64,000 bases of DNA from Bacillus sp. ISL-34 (GCF_018613325.1 NZ_JAGGQJ010000002.1:264569-328568); one strand, 5' to 3'; positions 43,714-54,670 are shown, counted from the first letter of the stretch. The notes: a model not told the origin generated them from the sequence alone. Made by a program: numbers and translations.

Positions 43714-43757
43714 GATTGGAACGGATTCGAGACTCCTGCGGAAAGGAAATCAAAGTT
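43714..43757 (+). repeat. Deleted remnant of the dispersed repeat
   Basis: GATTCGAGACTCCTGCGGAA joined directly to AGGAAATCAA. It keeps only the two ends of the element seen at 30066-30183, with the centre missing. Confidence 0.5.
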
Positions 43758-43766
43758 TCGTGAAGT

Positions 43767-45437
43767 TTACATTTTTCCGGACCTGAAAATGGTGTAGAGC
43801 ATAAGTAAGAACATCAGGGTTGCAACGACAAATCCAATCTCGATAACCGGTATTTTCCATAGGATCAAGGTTTCCCCACCTATTGCAGAGCCGATAATGA
43901 GACCAACCATTATTATGCTGAATGCTAGCAGGATAATACTGAACGACAGCCGGTTCGAGATTTGATCAAGCTTATGTAAAAAAACTTGAAGTTCGGGAAT
44001 GTTGATATCGAGCCGCAATTTCCCTTTTTTAATGATACCTGTCACTTCCTTGATATCCTTGGGAAGTTCGGCAATGGCTTCAGCAGACTCAATGAATTGA
44101 TTCCATGCGTTTTTCGCAATGTTTTTTGGGTTGTAGCGTTCCTTAAAAAGCCTTTCACCAAAAGGTTCAGCTGCCTTCATGATGCTGAAATTCGGATCTA
44201 ACCCTTCGACAATGGCCTCCATCGTAAGCAGAGCCTTGCCGAGCATCGTGAATTCGGGAGGGATTTGGACTTGATGCCGATTGGCAACCGTGAACAGGTC
44301 ATTGACTGCTCCGCCTAAGCTGATTTGGCTCAATGGGATATCATAATATTTATTTCGCAGTTCATCAATATCCCCCCTTAATGGGGCCATATCGATTTCA
44401 TCCGTCAGGAGGCCCATATCTGAAAGCGTCTTGATCAATCCATTGGTGCTTCCGCGTTTCAGATTGATGACAAGCGAGGCGAACTGATACTTCGTTTCTT
44501 CCTCCAGACGTCCCACCATTCCGAAATCCATGAGTGCGACGACATTTCCTGGCAAAATGATGATATTGCCAGGGTGGGGATCGCCGTGGTAAAAGCCATC
44601 GATCAATATTTGCTGAAGCATGGAGTTAGCTAATCTTTCCGCGATCTTCCGGCGATCATAACCTTCATCATCAAGCCGTTTATAATGATTGATCTTAATT
44701 CCTTGAATGAAATCCATCGTCAGGACCCTTTTTGTGGAAAACTCCCAATGGATCCTTGGTACCTTAAACCCTTGATCATCGATGAATTGCTTGGCAATTC
44801 TTTCCCCGTTTCGACCCTCGTAGTTATAATCGAGTTCTGCGCGGAGTGATTTAGCGAATTCATCAATCATTTTTCTGATTTGATAGCGTCTTGCCCAAGA
44901 TATGCGAGCTTCCATAAGCCTTGCCAAATCATCGAGAATTTCCAAATCCGTTTCCACTGTCGGCAGAATATCGGGCCGCTGCACTTTGATTGCTACGACT
45001 TCCTGTGACGGAAGCCGTGCCGTATGGACCTGTCCAATCGAAGCGGTTGCCAGAGGGGTTTCATTAAATTCAAGAAAAATGTTTTCCAAAGAATCACCCA
45101 ATTCGGCTTCGACAATTTTGCGAACCCTATCAAATGGAAAGGGGGTCACCTGGTCCTGCAGCTTTTCAAGTTCGCGGACGATCTCGTCAGGAACGAAATC
45201 ACGCCTCGTACTTGCAATCTGACCAAGTTTAATGAATGTAGGTCCCAAGCTTTGTAATATCGTATGCAGCCGCTCTCCGATTGAGCGGAGGTTCAGGTTT
45301 TCATCGGGTTGGAGTTTCGATTCCGCTTTGCTCTCGGATAATCCCAGGCGATAGATGAAGTAACCGAAACCATTTTTCAAGAAGGCATTAATGATTTCTT
45401 GGTAACGATGTGCGTGTTTCAGTCGCTTGCGAAACAT
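43767..45437 (-). CDS. ABC1/UbiB (AarF) family atypical kinase
   Basis: A 556-residue membrane-associated atypical kinase. The family's KxGQ motif is LGPTFIKLGQIASTR near residue 75, the Ala-rich loop is TASIGQVH, the VAIK lysine is present, the catalytic segment is GFYHGDPHPGNI, and the metal-binding MDFGMVG follows. Two C-terminal helices (about 495-550) anchor it. In other bacteria UbiB supports quinone synthesis; in Bacillus its role is unclear. AGGAGG precedes ATG 45437. It lies 14 bases after the phasin-like gene and is likely cotranscribed. Confidence 0.92.
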   Translation of the reverse strand: MFRKRLKHAHRYQEIINAFLKNGFGYFIYRLGLSESKAESKLQPDENLNLRSIGERLHTILQSLGPTFIKLGQIASTRRDFVPDEIVRELEKLQDQVTPFPFDRVRKIVEAELGDSLENIFLEFNETPLATASIGQVHTARLPSQEVVAIKVQRPDILPTVETDLEILDDLARLMEARISWARRYQIRKMIDEFAKSLRAELDYNYEGRNGERIAKQFIDDQGFKVPRIHWEFSTKRVLTMDFIQGIKINHYKRLDDEGYDRRKIAERLANSMLQQILIDGFYHGDPHPGNIIILPGNVVALMDFGMVGRLEEETKYQFASLVINLKRGSTNGLIKTLSDMGLLTDEIDMAPLRGDIDELRNKYYDIPLSQISLGGAVNDLFTVANRHQVQIPPEFTMLGKALLTMEAIVEGLDPNFSIMKAAEPFGERLFKERYNPKNIAKNAWNQFIESAEAIAELPKDIKEVTGIIKKGKLRLDINIPELQVFLHKLDQISNRLSFSIILLAFSIIMVGLIIGSAIGGETLILWKIPVIEIGFVVATLMFLLMLYTIFRSGKM

Positions 45438-45451
45438 TCAAGTACCTCCTG

Positions 45452-45754
45452 TCACGATTGTAAGTCTTGGTTCTGTTTCTCCAAAATTACGATACGGCGC
45501 TCCAATTCCTGAACTTCCTCTTTAGTTGCCAAGTTTAAGCCATTGAGCGCTTGATTGACTTTGGCCTTGACGGAATCATCCAGCTGCTTTTGGGCTTGTT
45601 CCCCTTTTTCGACCCATTGCTTAATAAGGACCCTGGAGTCTTCTTTGCTGATATCGCCTTTTTTGACAAGAGAGTCCACTGCTTTTTCAATTTGCTCTTT
45701 TGTAGCAGCGGCAGCACCTAATCCTAAAGAAAACACATTTTTTAATAAGTCCAT
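45452..45754 (-). CDS. Phasin-like / polyhydroxyalkanoate regulator-type coiled-coil protein
   Basis: A 100-residue helical protein: SLGLGAAAATKEQIEKAVDSLVKKG at the N terminus and a leucine-rich coiled coil ending KEEVQELERRIVILEKQN. This is the phasin/PhaF-like pattern found in many Firmicutes. ATG 45754 follows TTGGAGGAATG. It sits just upstream of the ABC1 kinase gene, a recurring pair that suggests a helper or regulatory role for the kinase. Confidence 0.75.
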   Translation of the reverse strand: MDLLKNVFSLGLGAAAATKEQIEKAVDSLVKKGDISKEDSRVLIKQWVEKGEQAQKQLDDSVKAKVNQALNGLNLATKEEVQELERRIVILEKQNQDLQS

Positions 45755-45973
45755 TTTTACATTCCTCCAATATAAATTTTTACACTGTAAGAAAGATAAT
45801 GACGGATGCCTTTCACCGTGGTTCATTCTTGTTGTTACTATCTATCATACATTACTTTAGGGCAGCTAGAAAAATATAAGGGTCCTGCTGATTATTGATG
45901 ATAGGAAATTGTTTGAAGTGAAGCGAATTGGATATTATGATAGGGACAAATCTGTGAAAGTGAGGATGAAATA

Positions 45974-46723
45974 ATGGGTTTCAAAAATAAAACGGTGATT
46001 GTAACAGGCGCTTCGAATGGTATAGGGAGAGGCGTGGCAAAGGGATATGCAGAAAGCGGCGCTTCAGTCGTTCTCGCAGATTTGGACGAGCGGGAAGGTC
46101 TTCTGTATGTGGAAGAGCTCAAAAGTAACGGTCATGAAGCCATGTTCGTCAAAACGGATGTACGCAAGGAAGCTGACATTCAACATTTGATGGATGTAAC
46201 TCTAAAAACATATAAGACCATTGATATATTAATCAATAATGCAGGTAAGGCATTATTCAAATCGCTTTATGATCTGACGATTGAGGAATGGGACGATATG
46301 ACGAATACGAATTTGCGCAGTGTTTTCCTTTGTTCACGGGCCGTGGCAGAAGCGATGCGGAAAAATGAAAAGGGAGGTGCAATCATCAATTTAGCATCAA
46401 CCAGAGCGAAGATGTCTGAGCCGGATTCGGAATCATATGCAGCGACAAAAGGAGGGATCAAAGCACTGACACATGCACTTGCCGCTTCTTTAGGCAAAGA
46501 GAATATTACGGTCAATTCGATTTCTCCGGGGTGGATTGAAACGGGAGATTATGAATCGCTGAGGGATAAAGATCACCAGCAGCATTTTTCCAATCGGGTT
46601 GGCAAACCGGAAGATATTGCAAGGGCCTGTCTTTATTTGACGGCAACGGAAAATGATTTCGTTACGGGTGCGGATCTTATCATCGATGGAGGCATGACAA
46701 GAAAAATGATGTACGAGGAGTGA
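45974..46723 (+). CDS. Short-chain dehydrogenase/reductase
   Basis: A classical SDR of 249 residues. The cofactor motif is TGASNGIGRGVA with ADLDERE after beta-2, suggesting NAD preference. NNAG, the catalytic Ser in NLASTRA, and the YAATK Tyr-Lys pair are in place; the C terminus ends GADLIIDGGM. The substrate is unknown. ATG 45974 follows GTGAGGATG. Monocistronic; convergent with the next gene. Confidence 0.9.
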   Translation: MGFKNKTVIVTGASNGIGRGVAKGYAESGASVVLADLDEREGLLYVEELKSNGHEAMFVKTDVRKEADIQHLMDVTLKTYKTIDILINNAGKALFKSLYDLTIEEWDDMTNTNLRSVFLCSRAVAEAMRKNEKGGAIINLASTRAKMSEPDSESYAATKGGIKALTHALAASLGKENITVNSISPGWIETGDYESLRDKDHQQHFSNRVGKPEDIARACLYLTATENDFVTGADLIIDGGMTRKMMYEE

Positions 46724-46725
46724 CC

Positions 46726-46956
46726 TCATTTTTTTCGATAAAGATATTGCAGTTCAGTCCCGAGCTCACGGTTGAGCAGCTGTTCCATTTCTTCAAGCTC
46801 TTTTATGCCGATAGGGGGATCGGCAGCTGTCCAGTGAATGGTATAAACAAAATAGTAATCTCTTATTTTTCGGAAAATAACAGGCGAATTCGGGAATTGA
46901 TCAAAAATTGCCCTGATATTATAGCCTCTCATGTAGGACCACTTAACAAGCTGCAT
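46726..46956 (-). CDS. Hypothetical protein (76 aa)
   Basis: The frame gives MQLVKWSYMRGYNIRAIFD to QYLYRKK, 76 residues, with many aromatic residues. A weak AAAAGGATGG site precedes ATG 46956; an ATG seven codons earlier is also possible. It lies 64 bases after the AIM24-family gene, so it may share that transcript. It abuts the convergent SDR gene with two bases between stop codons. No family recognised. Confidence 0.45.
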   Translation of the reverse strand: MQLVKWSYMRGYNIRAIFDQFPNSPVIFRKIRDYYFVYTIHWTAADPPIGIKELEEMEQLLNRELGTELQYLYRKK

Positions 46957-47020
46957 GTAGCTACCCATCCTTTTCAAAAGAGATCAATGACTGCCATGAT
47001 GGCAGCCATTGGTCCGGTTC

Positions 47021-47812
47021 TTATTTATCGTTGAATAAATTGAATAAGCCTCTAGCCACGCTGCCTTCCTCGGATGATCCTCCATTTTGCGGCGCTGCAG
47101 CAAATACACGGCTGGCAAGCCGGCTGAATGGCAAAGATTGCACCCAGACGGTTCCGGGTCCTTTTAATGTTGCAAAGAATAAACCTTCGCCTCCGAATAA
47201 AGCGGTTTTCACGCCTTTTACAGTTTCAATATTATAATCTACCCCGCTAGTCATTGCCACTAAACATCCTGTATCGACGCGTAAGATTTCTCCTGCTGCC
47301 AATTCCTTTCTATGGATCGTGCCGCCGGCATGAACGAAGGTCATTCCATCTCCTTCAAGTTTTTGCATGATGAAGCCTTCACCGCCAAAGAAGCCTGCCC
47401 CTATTTTTCTTTGAAACTCAATTCCGACCGAAACTCCTTTTGCTGCCGCCAGGAAAGCGTCTTTTTGACAAATGATTTTCCCTCCTAGCTCGCTTAAATC
47501 CATCGGAATGATTTTACCTGGATAAGGCGAGGCGAATGAAACGTGTTTTTTATCTCGTCCTTCATTTGTAAACGCCGTCATGAAAAGACTCTCACCAGTA
47601 AGGAGCCGTTTCCCGGCACCGAATAGCTTACCCATCATTCCGCTGTCACCATTCGAAGACCCATCGCCAAAGATGGTTTCCATCTTGATTTGATCTTCCA
47701 TCATCATTAAACTTCCAGCTTCGGCAATCACCGTTTCTTGAGGATCCAATTCCACTTCAACAAACTGCATGTCATCTCCATATAATTTAAAATCTATTTC
47801 ATGGTTATTCAT
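47021..47812 (-). CDS. AIM24/TIGR00266-family protein
   Basis: A 263-residue beta-rich protein. It matches the TIGR00266 pattern: VELDPQETVIAEAGSLMMM at the N terminus, GESLFMTAFTNEG, SPYPGKIIPMDL, KIGAGFFGGEGFIMQKLEG, and near the C terminus ALFGGEGLFFATLKGPGTV. The family is widespread and of unknown function; it relates to mitochondrial AIM24. The start has AGGAGG at good distance. Confidence 0.9.
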   Translation of the reverse strand: MNNHEIDFKLYGDDMQFVEVELDPQETVIAEAGSLMMMEDQIKMETIFGDGSSNGDSGMMGKLFGAGKRLLTGESLFMTAFTNEGRDKKHVSFASPYPGKIIPMDLSELGGKIICQKDAFLAAAKGVSVGIEFQRKIGAGFFGGEGFIMQKLEGDGMTFVHAGGTIHRKELAAGEILRVDTGCLVAMTSGVDYNIETVKGVKTALFGGEGLFFATLKGPGTVWVQSLPFSRLASRVFAAAPQNGGSSEEGSVARGLFNLFNDK

Positions 47813-47990
47813 TTTCCATTCCTCCTATCAATCTTATTTTCATTGTAAAAGATAAACTCTTAACCTGCCAATATTTTTCAATTTTCCGCCGTAATTTATA
47901 TATTTTTTGTTTTCACGGGTATATCTAGTAAAATGTAGGAAGAAAAACAGCATGACACTTAAGCTGAAATGAACCTTTTCTTAAGTGTAG

Positions 47991-49493
<1,503 letters not shown>

Positions 49494-49562
49494 AGTAAGT
49501 AAGGGTATCAATACAGGAGAGATGAATAACAGAACGTATAAACCTAAAAAAGGGGTGGTAAT

Positions 49563-50030
49563 ATGTTAGTTAAGGATTTCATGATAAGGGAAGTCTACGT
49601 AGCCCGTCCTGATTTTACATTAAAGGAAATTCTGCGGATCTTAATCGAAAATAAAGTGGGCGGGGTCCCCGTTGTGGATGAACATGATAAGTTATTGGGA
49701 ATGGTGACGGACGGGGATATCCTTCGTTATTTGACCCCTGCTGAGGAAGCCATCATGGGATATTTCACCTACATTACGGTTCTTCCCGGTGAAGAATTGG
49801 ATGAAAAGGTTACATCCAAAATGAATGATAAAGTCTCACAAATCATTAAAAATAAAAAGATTACAAAGCTATCCCCCGAGGACCCGTTAGATGAATTGAT
49901 AAAGGTACTTTCCAAGCATCATTTCAAGAAAATCCCCGTCGTGGACAAAAATGATAAAGTTGTCGGCATCATCAGCAGGGGAGATGCACTTAGGGTCCTT
50001 TATAAGGAATTCGTTCAAAAGCTGGAATAA
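49563..50030 (+). CDS. Two-CBS-domain protein
   Basis: A 155-residue cytoplasmic protein made of two CBS domains (about 5-58 and 85-152), which together bind adenine nucleotides. Both show the GGVPVVDEHDKLLGMVTDGDILR-type pattern (second: KKIPVVDKNDKVVGIISRGDALR, written here in part). AAAAAAGGGGTGG precedes ATG 49563. It follows glpK by 69 bases and may be cotranscribed. Its target is unknown. Confidence 0.88.
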   Translation: MLVKDFMIREVYVARPDFTLKEILRILIENKVGGVPVVDEHDKLLGMVTDGDILRYLTPAEEAIMGYFTYITVLPGEELDEKVTSKMNDKVSQIIKNKKITKLSPEDPLDELIKVLSKHHFKKIPVVDKNDKVVGIISRGDALRVLYKEFVQKLE

Positions 50031-50038
50031 ATGTTTAC

Positions 50039-50076
50039 AAAAAAAGGCCTGCTCGTAATCGAGCAGGCCTTTTTTT
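50039..50076. terminator. Bidirectional terminator
   Basis: AAAAAAGGCCTGCTCG/CGAGCAGGCCTTTTTT perfect stem between the convergent CBS and PBP genes. Confidence 0.92.
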
Positions 50077-50083
50077 GTAAACA

Positions 50084-52198
50084 TCATTGAGTGCTTTCTA
50101 CTGCCTTATCTGCATCAGATTCACCTTTTGCTCTTTTTTCCTTCAATTTAAAGTAGGCGTCCATTACATCCCGCCCGATCCGTTTGTTAATATCATCAGA
50201 AGGCTGGCCTTGATACACCCAAGGGACGACGACAGAGAATGCCACTTCCGGATTATTGTGAGGTGCATAACCTACAAGCGTCAGATTGATAGTTGGGACC
50301 GGTGCGCTATATTGATCTCTCCGCGGTCCGTCGTAAAAGGCCTCGGCAGTACCCGTTTTTGCTGCCGCACGGTAGGATTTCCCGCCGAAATATTTATATG
50401 CCGTCCCGCCTGGCTCCTGGGCAACCTGTCTGAATCCTTCCTGGACACGCTGGATCCAAACGTCTTTCCCGCCTAAATCGTTTAACACTTTGGGGCTCAT
50501 TGTTTTAAAGACGCTGCCCAATTCATTATGTTCGTTGGATGGATTCCTGATTTCCTTGACCATATGTGGCTCAAGCCTTTTTCCGCCATTTGCAATCGTC
50601 GAAACATACTGTGCCAATTGCATTGGGGTATATGTATCAAACTGCCCGATCGATAAATCCAGCAGCAATCCATCTGTCGAATCGACGCCTTTAAATCCGA
50701 CTGATTCGTTAGGCAGGTCGATGCCGGTACGGACACCCAATCCGAATTGGGCAAAATGATTCCGCATGATCGCATAGGCTTCTCGATTAATTCCTAGCGG
50801 CTGATTTGGAACATAATGCCCGCCGCCAATTTTGATTGCCGTCATGAACATATAGACATTCGACGATTTCTTTAACGCGGTGACATCCGTTACATACCCT
50901 AAAGGGCTATAAGATTTTTTCTTAATGTTCCCTCCTAAATAAAGTGTTTGGTCGTAAACAGCCGATCCCGGGGAAATGGCTCCAGTCTGAAAGCCCGTGT
51001 AGACCGTAGCCCCTTTAACAGATGACCCCATCGTATAGGAGGTCGTAATGTTTCCAAGGGCAAAATCGTTCATTTCGGTCAATCCGGTCTTACTGTTACG
51101 GCCGTATTGCCTGCCGGCCATCGTAAGCACCTCGCCTGTATTCGGGTCCATTAAAACGACGAAGGCACGATCCAATAAGTAGGTATTTCCTTTGGCCTTG
51201 GATCTGCGTAATTCGCTCTCGATGATTTTTTCAACCTGCTGCTGCAGCTCCATATCAATTGTAAGGATCAAGTCTTTTCCGCTTTGCCCTTCAGTGAGGG
51301 TATTCGTTTTGATGACTTCCCCTTTGCTCAGCACATTTTCAATCCGCGTCTTTTGGCCGCGGAGGACATCTTCATATTGTTTTTCGATATAACTTTTTCC
51401 GACCCGATCATTCCTGGTATAGTCGCGTGCCAGATAATAGTCGATATTTTCACTGGGGATGCCTTCTTCGGAAGAAGAGACCTTGCCAAGAACCGAGCGG
51501 AGGGTTTCGTCGTACTTATAGGTCCTTTCCCAATCCGTCGTTACATCAACGCCTGGCATTTCATCCAAATGTTCACTGACCCTGGCGAATTCCTCAGTGG
51601 TGACATCTTTATTCTTCACGATCGACGGTGCGAGGGCATAGCCACTATTGAATTCCCGGAAGATGGCGATCACTTCCAATTCATCCTTGCTGAATTCCTT
51701 GATATTCTCATCGGTTACCCGTTCCATTTGAAGCTTGTATAAATCTTTTTGCTCCAGTTTCTTTTCGACTACTTTCTTCTTCTCGGCCTTGGTGATCAAG
51801 GCATCGGCTTCTTTCGGATGTTTTAAAATCCAAAAATCCTTTTTATCCGGCAGGGTCACCTTTTTGATATCCTTTTCTATCAAGGTAGCAAGGACCTCTG
51901 CCGTCTTCACCATATCGGCCGTTTTCGTATTCGGGTATTTCGTATAAGTGATGGCATTACGCGGCTCATTATCAACGACCGGATTAAAGTTGCGGTCATA
52001 CATCTTGCCACGGGGAACGGGGGTATTGGCCACATCGTTTTCCGTTCGGTCGACTTCACGGAGGTAATCATCCCCATATACGATTTGGACGATCCCAAGC
52101 CGGATTATTAAGCTTGAAAATAAAATGAATATTAAAAAGAACATAAAGTTCAGTCGGAAAGGAATTGGGGTTTTTTTCTTTTTTTCTTTGGCCATCAT
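50084..52198 (-). CDS. Class B penicillin-binding protein 2 (PbpA/PbpH-like transpeptidase)
   Basis: A monofunctional transpeptidase of 704 residues, the length of B. subtilis PbpH and close to PbpA; these are redundant for rod-shape wall synthesis. One N-terminal membrane helix (about 14-40), a dimerisation domain with PVPRGKMYDRN near residue 61, and a transpeptidase domain with SSVK at S392, KKSSNVY near 443 and AAKTGTAEAFY near 610. Acidic C-terminal tail. ATG 52198 is best spaced from AAAGGA. Monocistronic. Confidence 0.93.
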   Translation of the reverse strand: MMAKEKKKKTPIPFRLNFMFFLIFILFSSLIIRLGIVQIVYGDDYLREVDRTENDVANTPVPRGKMYDRNFNPVVDNEPRNAITYTKYPNTKTADMVKTAEVLATLIEKDIKKVTLPDKKDFWILKHPKEADALITKAEKKKVVEKKLEQKDLYKLQMERVTDENIKEFSKDELEVIAIFREFNSGYALAPSIVKNKDVTTEEFARVSEHLDEMPGVDVTTDWERTYKYDETLRSVLGKVSSSEEGIPSENIDYYLARDYTRNDRVGKSYIEKQYEDVLRGQKTRIENVLSKGEVIKTNTLTEGQSGKDLILTIDMELQQQVEKIIESELRRSKAKGNTYLLDRAFVVLMDPNTGEVLTMAGRQYGRNSKTGLTEMNDFALGNITTSYTMGSSVKGATVYTGFQTGAISPGSAVYDQTLYLGGNIKKKSYSPLGYVTDVTALKKSSNVYMFMTAIKIGGGHYVPNQPLGINREAYAIMRNHFAQFGLGVRTGIDLPNESVGFKGVDSTDGLLLDLSIGQFDTYTPMQLAQYVSTIANGGKRLEPHMVKEIRNPSNEHNELGSVFKTMSPKVLNDLGGKDVWIQRVQEGFRQVAQEPGGTAYKYFGGKSYRAAAKTGTAEAFYDGPRRDQYSAPVPTINLTLVGYAPHNNPEVAFSVVVPWVYQGQPSDDINKRIGRDVMDAYFKLKEKRAKGESDADKAVESTQ

Positions 52199-52558
52199 TA
52201 ACATTCCTTTCTAGTAATAGTAAAAAATAAGAAAATTCCTATCTCCAATGATATATAAAATTAACTTATTTTTCTATGCTTTATCCGTAAATTTATCTAT
52301 ATTTCCAAAAGATTGTTTTGTAGTTATATAATTCCTAGTAATCTCATAATTGGGAAAATTGATATAAATATAAAGGCCAATGAGTTCGAAGGGGTTTTAA
52401 TAGATAAGGAGAGGGTGAAGCCCCGCAGCGACAATCATGAGGAGAGATGCATATATGAGTCGCTACTGTGACCAAAGTGCTTGGAATTTGTAAATGAATG
52501 AAAAATGACTTTAAACCCTTAGAATCCATTCACAATGACTTAAGTACCATGATAAGCA
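52199..52558. other. AT-rich intergenic stretch
   Basis: About 360 bases upstream of the class B PBP gene. An inverted pair AGCGAC/GTCGCT (52427-52475) and a 12-codon frame behind GAGGAGAG were noted, but neither is convincing. Nothing else recognised. Confidence 0.35.
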
Positions 52559-52912
52559 TTAATTTGCTTCATATTTCCTAACGGGAGTTTGAGTCGCGAC
52601 ACTGATGATCTCATTGAAATATCCGCATAGCTCAAGCCATTTTTCAGGGTATATATAGATGAAACGCTCGATCGTTTCTAGAGAGTGAAGCACAAGGCAA
52701 TCGATTTGCCCCATTTTTTTATTTTGTAAATTGAATAGAAGCTCATGCGGGATGGTGTAATAAGGGTGGAGTTGATACGGATTCAGTATGACCGGGGAAA
52801 TATTCTTCTCTTCTATATACTTGTCCGTCACAATCTTTTGGATTGCAAAGCTTTCATCCGTATGTAAATCCCCGATTTTGTAATTTGGATTCAATAGTAC
52901 AATGCCTCTCAT
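52559..52912 (-). CDS. Hypothetical protein (117 aa)
   Basis: A 117-residue soluble product beginning MRGIVLLNPNYKIGDLH, with IDCLVLHSLETIERF and a Tyr/Trp-rich part (YIYPEKWLELCGYF). It looks like a small alpha/beta fold, but I do not recognise the family. GGGTGA precedes ATG 52912; GTG 52921 is an alternative. It lies 74 bases after the DUF2515 gene on the same strand. Confidence 0.55.
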   Translation of the reverse strand: MRGIVLLNPNYKIGDLHTDESFAIQKIVTDKYIEEKNISPVILNPYQLHPYYTIPHELLFNLQNKKMGQIDCLVLHSLETIERFIYIYPEKWLELCGYFNEIISVATQTPVRKYEAN

Positions 52913-52986
52913 TTGATTCACCCATTCTTTTTGCTAACCATTCTTGCCAAATGGGGGATGGGATATTCAAAGTAAGAGGCTTCATG

Positions 52987-54105
52987 CTAGAAAATGGCTT
53001 TCATTCCGTTAAGGGTTTTGAGCTGCTTGACATTTTCGAGCACCTCGTTGGTCAGGTCCGCCTTTTTAATGATCGGTAAGCTTCGTAAATCTTCTATGAA
53101 GCTTTCATTCGTGAACCAATCAAAGGAATGGGGAGGAAAGAATAGTTGATCTTCCCATGCATCATGAAGAGTGGGGCTGTAGACTTTATCATCTTTTGAG
53201 GTGGATGCATCGGAGGTATATATGCTTCCCCAGTAATCCTCTCTGGAACCCGTGTGGTGAATCTCTTTTGTAAATTGGCCAACACCGCGGAAAACCGCCG
53301 GATGCTGAAAAAGAAGCTGATATAAAAATTTCCCCGTTTCAATACGCTGTTTCGGGTCGGCAAAGCGTTCGACGGTAAGGCCTGTCAAGGAATGAAGTCC
53401 TTTTTGCTTGTTTGCATAAGGAAAGATCACTTTCATGAAGCCTAAGTATTCCTGAAGCTGAAAATCAAGCCTGCGGAGGATTTCACCATGACGGGTGCGT
53501 TTTAATATCCTTTCCTGAAGCATTCTTTGTTCATTGATGATAAGGGCCGTTGTCAAAAGGGGTGAATGGGGCTCTTCGATGAAAGATTCCCAAATCGGGG
53601 CCATGAATCTTGAAATGCGGAATACTGGTAAATACCTTCTTAGCGGAAGTTCTTTTTGTTTAGAATGTTCATATAAAAGAAGCTGGGGGAAGGCATCTGC
53701 AAATATCGCTGAATTGGCGCGCTCAAGGAACAGGAAAAATTTCTGCCGTTCCTCTCTGTCAAGGAGATGGGTCATGGTTGAACTTTTCAAGTCAGTCATA
53801 TGGTATCCTCCATTCCTCGAAACCATATGTGCTAAAAAAGCCCAATGTACTTCTGGATTACGATTGTAAAAGGCAAGATATGCTTGTGTTCTTGTGATAT
53901 TGTTCCGGTTCAAGGCAGCCGTCTCGGTTCGAATGGTTTTTATAAGAGCGGTTTCTTCAGGAAAAAAAGCTTTTGACTCATCAAAAGGCTGAAAGAGCTC
54001 TTTTTGTAAACGGGATTTTAGCGTGTCATATCTTTCAGCATCGATGATGGGTTTTGTTTTGGCAGGGTGTTTGCCCATCAGCTTCTGTAAATATTGGGAG
54101 AGCAT
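52987..54105 (-). CDS. DUF2515-family protein (YppC-like)
   Basis: A 372-residue protein resembling B. subtilis YppC (DUF2515). Typical segments are NNITRTQAYLAFYNRNPEV, HWAFLAHMVSRNGG, LLLYEHSK and FGGVGQFTKEIH-like FRGVGQFTKEIHHTG, with a C terminus ending SLPIIKKADLTNEV. Mostly helical, no membrane segments. Function unknown. The ribosome site GGTGAT before ATG 54105 is weak. Confidence 0.85.
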   Translation of the reverse strand: MLSQYLQKLMGKHPAKTKPIIDAERYDTLKSRLQKELFQPFDESKAFFPEETALIKTIRTETAALNRNNITRTQAYLAFYNRNPEVHWAFLAHMVSRNGGYHMTDLKSSTMTHLLDREERQKFFLFLERANSAIFADAFPQLLLYEHSKQKELPLRRYLPVFRISRFMAPIWESFIEEPHSPLLTTALIINEQRMLQERILKRTRHGEILRRLDFQLQEYLGFMKVIFPYANKQKGLHSLTGLTVERFADPKQRIETGKFLYQLLFQHPAVFRGVGQFTKEIHHTGSREDYWGSIYTSDASTSKDDKVYSPTLHDAWEDQLFFPPHSFDWFTNESFIEDLRSLPIIKKADLTNEVLENVKQLKTLNGMKAIF

Positions 54106-54149
54106 ACAATCACCACGAATGTTTTTCGATCATTATATGCAGAGCCGTC

Positions 54150-54180
54150 AAGAAAGGGGCGTTGCATTTGCAACGCCCCC
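54150..54180 (-). terminator. Terminator of the 57-residue membrane protein gene
   Basis: GGGGGCGTTGCA/TGCAACGCCCC stem followed by UUUCUU on the minus strand. Confidence 0.7.
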
Positions 54181-54189
54181 AAGGTGATG

Positions 54190-54363
54190 TCATCGGTTAT
54201 TTTTCTTCTTCTTTTCCCGGTACAATAAAATATAATAAACTATCCAGAAAAGAAACACAGGAATGAAGGATAAAAATCTATATTGGATCGGTACGGCAAA
54301 TAAGATGAAAATGGCTGATAATAAAAAGGGTACCGCCAGGAGTATATATTTTCTCCATTGCAT
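54190..54363 (-). CDS. Small two-helix membrane protein (57 aa)
   Basis: ATG 54363 follows a strong AAGGAGG. The 57-residue product has two hydrophobic helices (about 6-24 and 29-48) joined by a proline turn (AVPIQYRF), then a basic tail (REKKKKNNR). Followed by its own terminator. Family not recognised; it lies between DUF2515 and the bmr leader, divergent from the latter. Confidence 0.7.
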   Translation of the reverse strand: MQWRKYILLAVPFLLSAIFILFAVPIQYRFLSFIPVFLFWIVYYILLYREKKKKNNR

Positions 54364-54438
54364 ATGCTGAACCTCCTTAGGTTACGTCATTCTTATAAGA
54401 ATAAAGGATTATCCATCAATAATCTAGAAAAGTCGCAA

Positions 54439-54467
54439 TTGACAAAGATATGCAAACGTAGTAATCT
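54439..54467 (+). promoter_or_regulatory. Promoter of the bmr leader and operon
   Basis: Consensus -35 TTGACA, 17 bases, then TAATCT. It lies about 50 bases before the leader peptide start. Well placed for sigma-A. Confidence 0.65.
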
Positions 54468-54519
54468 TTAAGCATAAGTTAAATATTACCATTAATTAAT
54501 GAAAATGGAGGCGAACGTC

Positions 54520-54597
54520 ATGACTAAATCAGTTAAGCACAGTGATGTCATAATCGAATATCATACGTCCGCCTGCCCTGAGACCTTGTCTTTCTAG
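54520..54597 (+). CDS. bmr operon leader peptide (25 aa)
   Basis: ATG 54520 follows GGAGGCGAACGTC. The 25-codon product is MTKSVKHSDVIIEYHTS-ACPETLSF. The last codons and stop lie in a CTTGTCT/AGACAAG hairpin, and a terminator follows 33 bases later. In B. subtilis the bmrCD genes are preceded by the leader peptide gene bmrB, where ribosome stalling by antibiotics relieves termination. This is the likely functional counterpart; sequence homology to BmrB was not checked. Confidence 0.65.
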   Translation: MTKSVKHSDVIIEYHTSACPETLSF

Positions 54598-54629
54598 ACA
54601 AGAGATCCGACGTGTTCATTGATCATTTT

Positions 54630-54670
54630 AAAGCGCAGGTTGTGGAATTTTCGCGGCCTGCGCTTTTATA
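54630..54670 (+). terminator. bmr leader attenuator 1
   Basis: AAAGCGCAGG/CCTGCGCTTT stem with TTTTATAT. The CCTGC of the leader coding region (54573-54577) can pair with GCAGG of this stem, offering an antiterminator. Confidence 0.75.

Noticed and set aside
46720..47034. 104-codon plus-strand frame opposite the AIM24 downstream gene
   Set aside because: It overlaps the end of the SDR gene and the AIM24 gene and lacks a ribosome site; the minus-strand reading is preferred.
52379..52490. GC-richer patch upstream of the class B PBP that resembles a structured leader
   Set aside because: No known riboswitch core could be matched and it faces away from the nearest gene starts.
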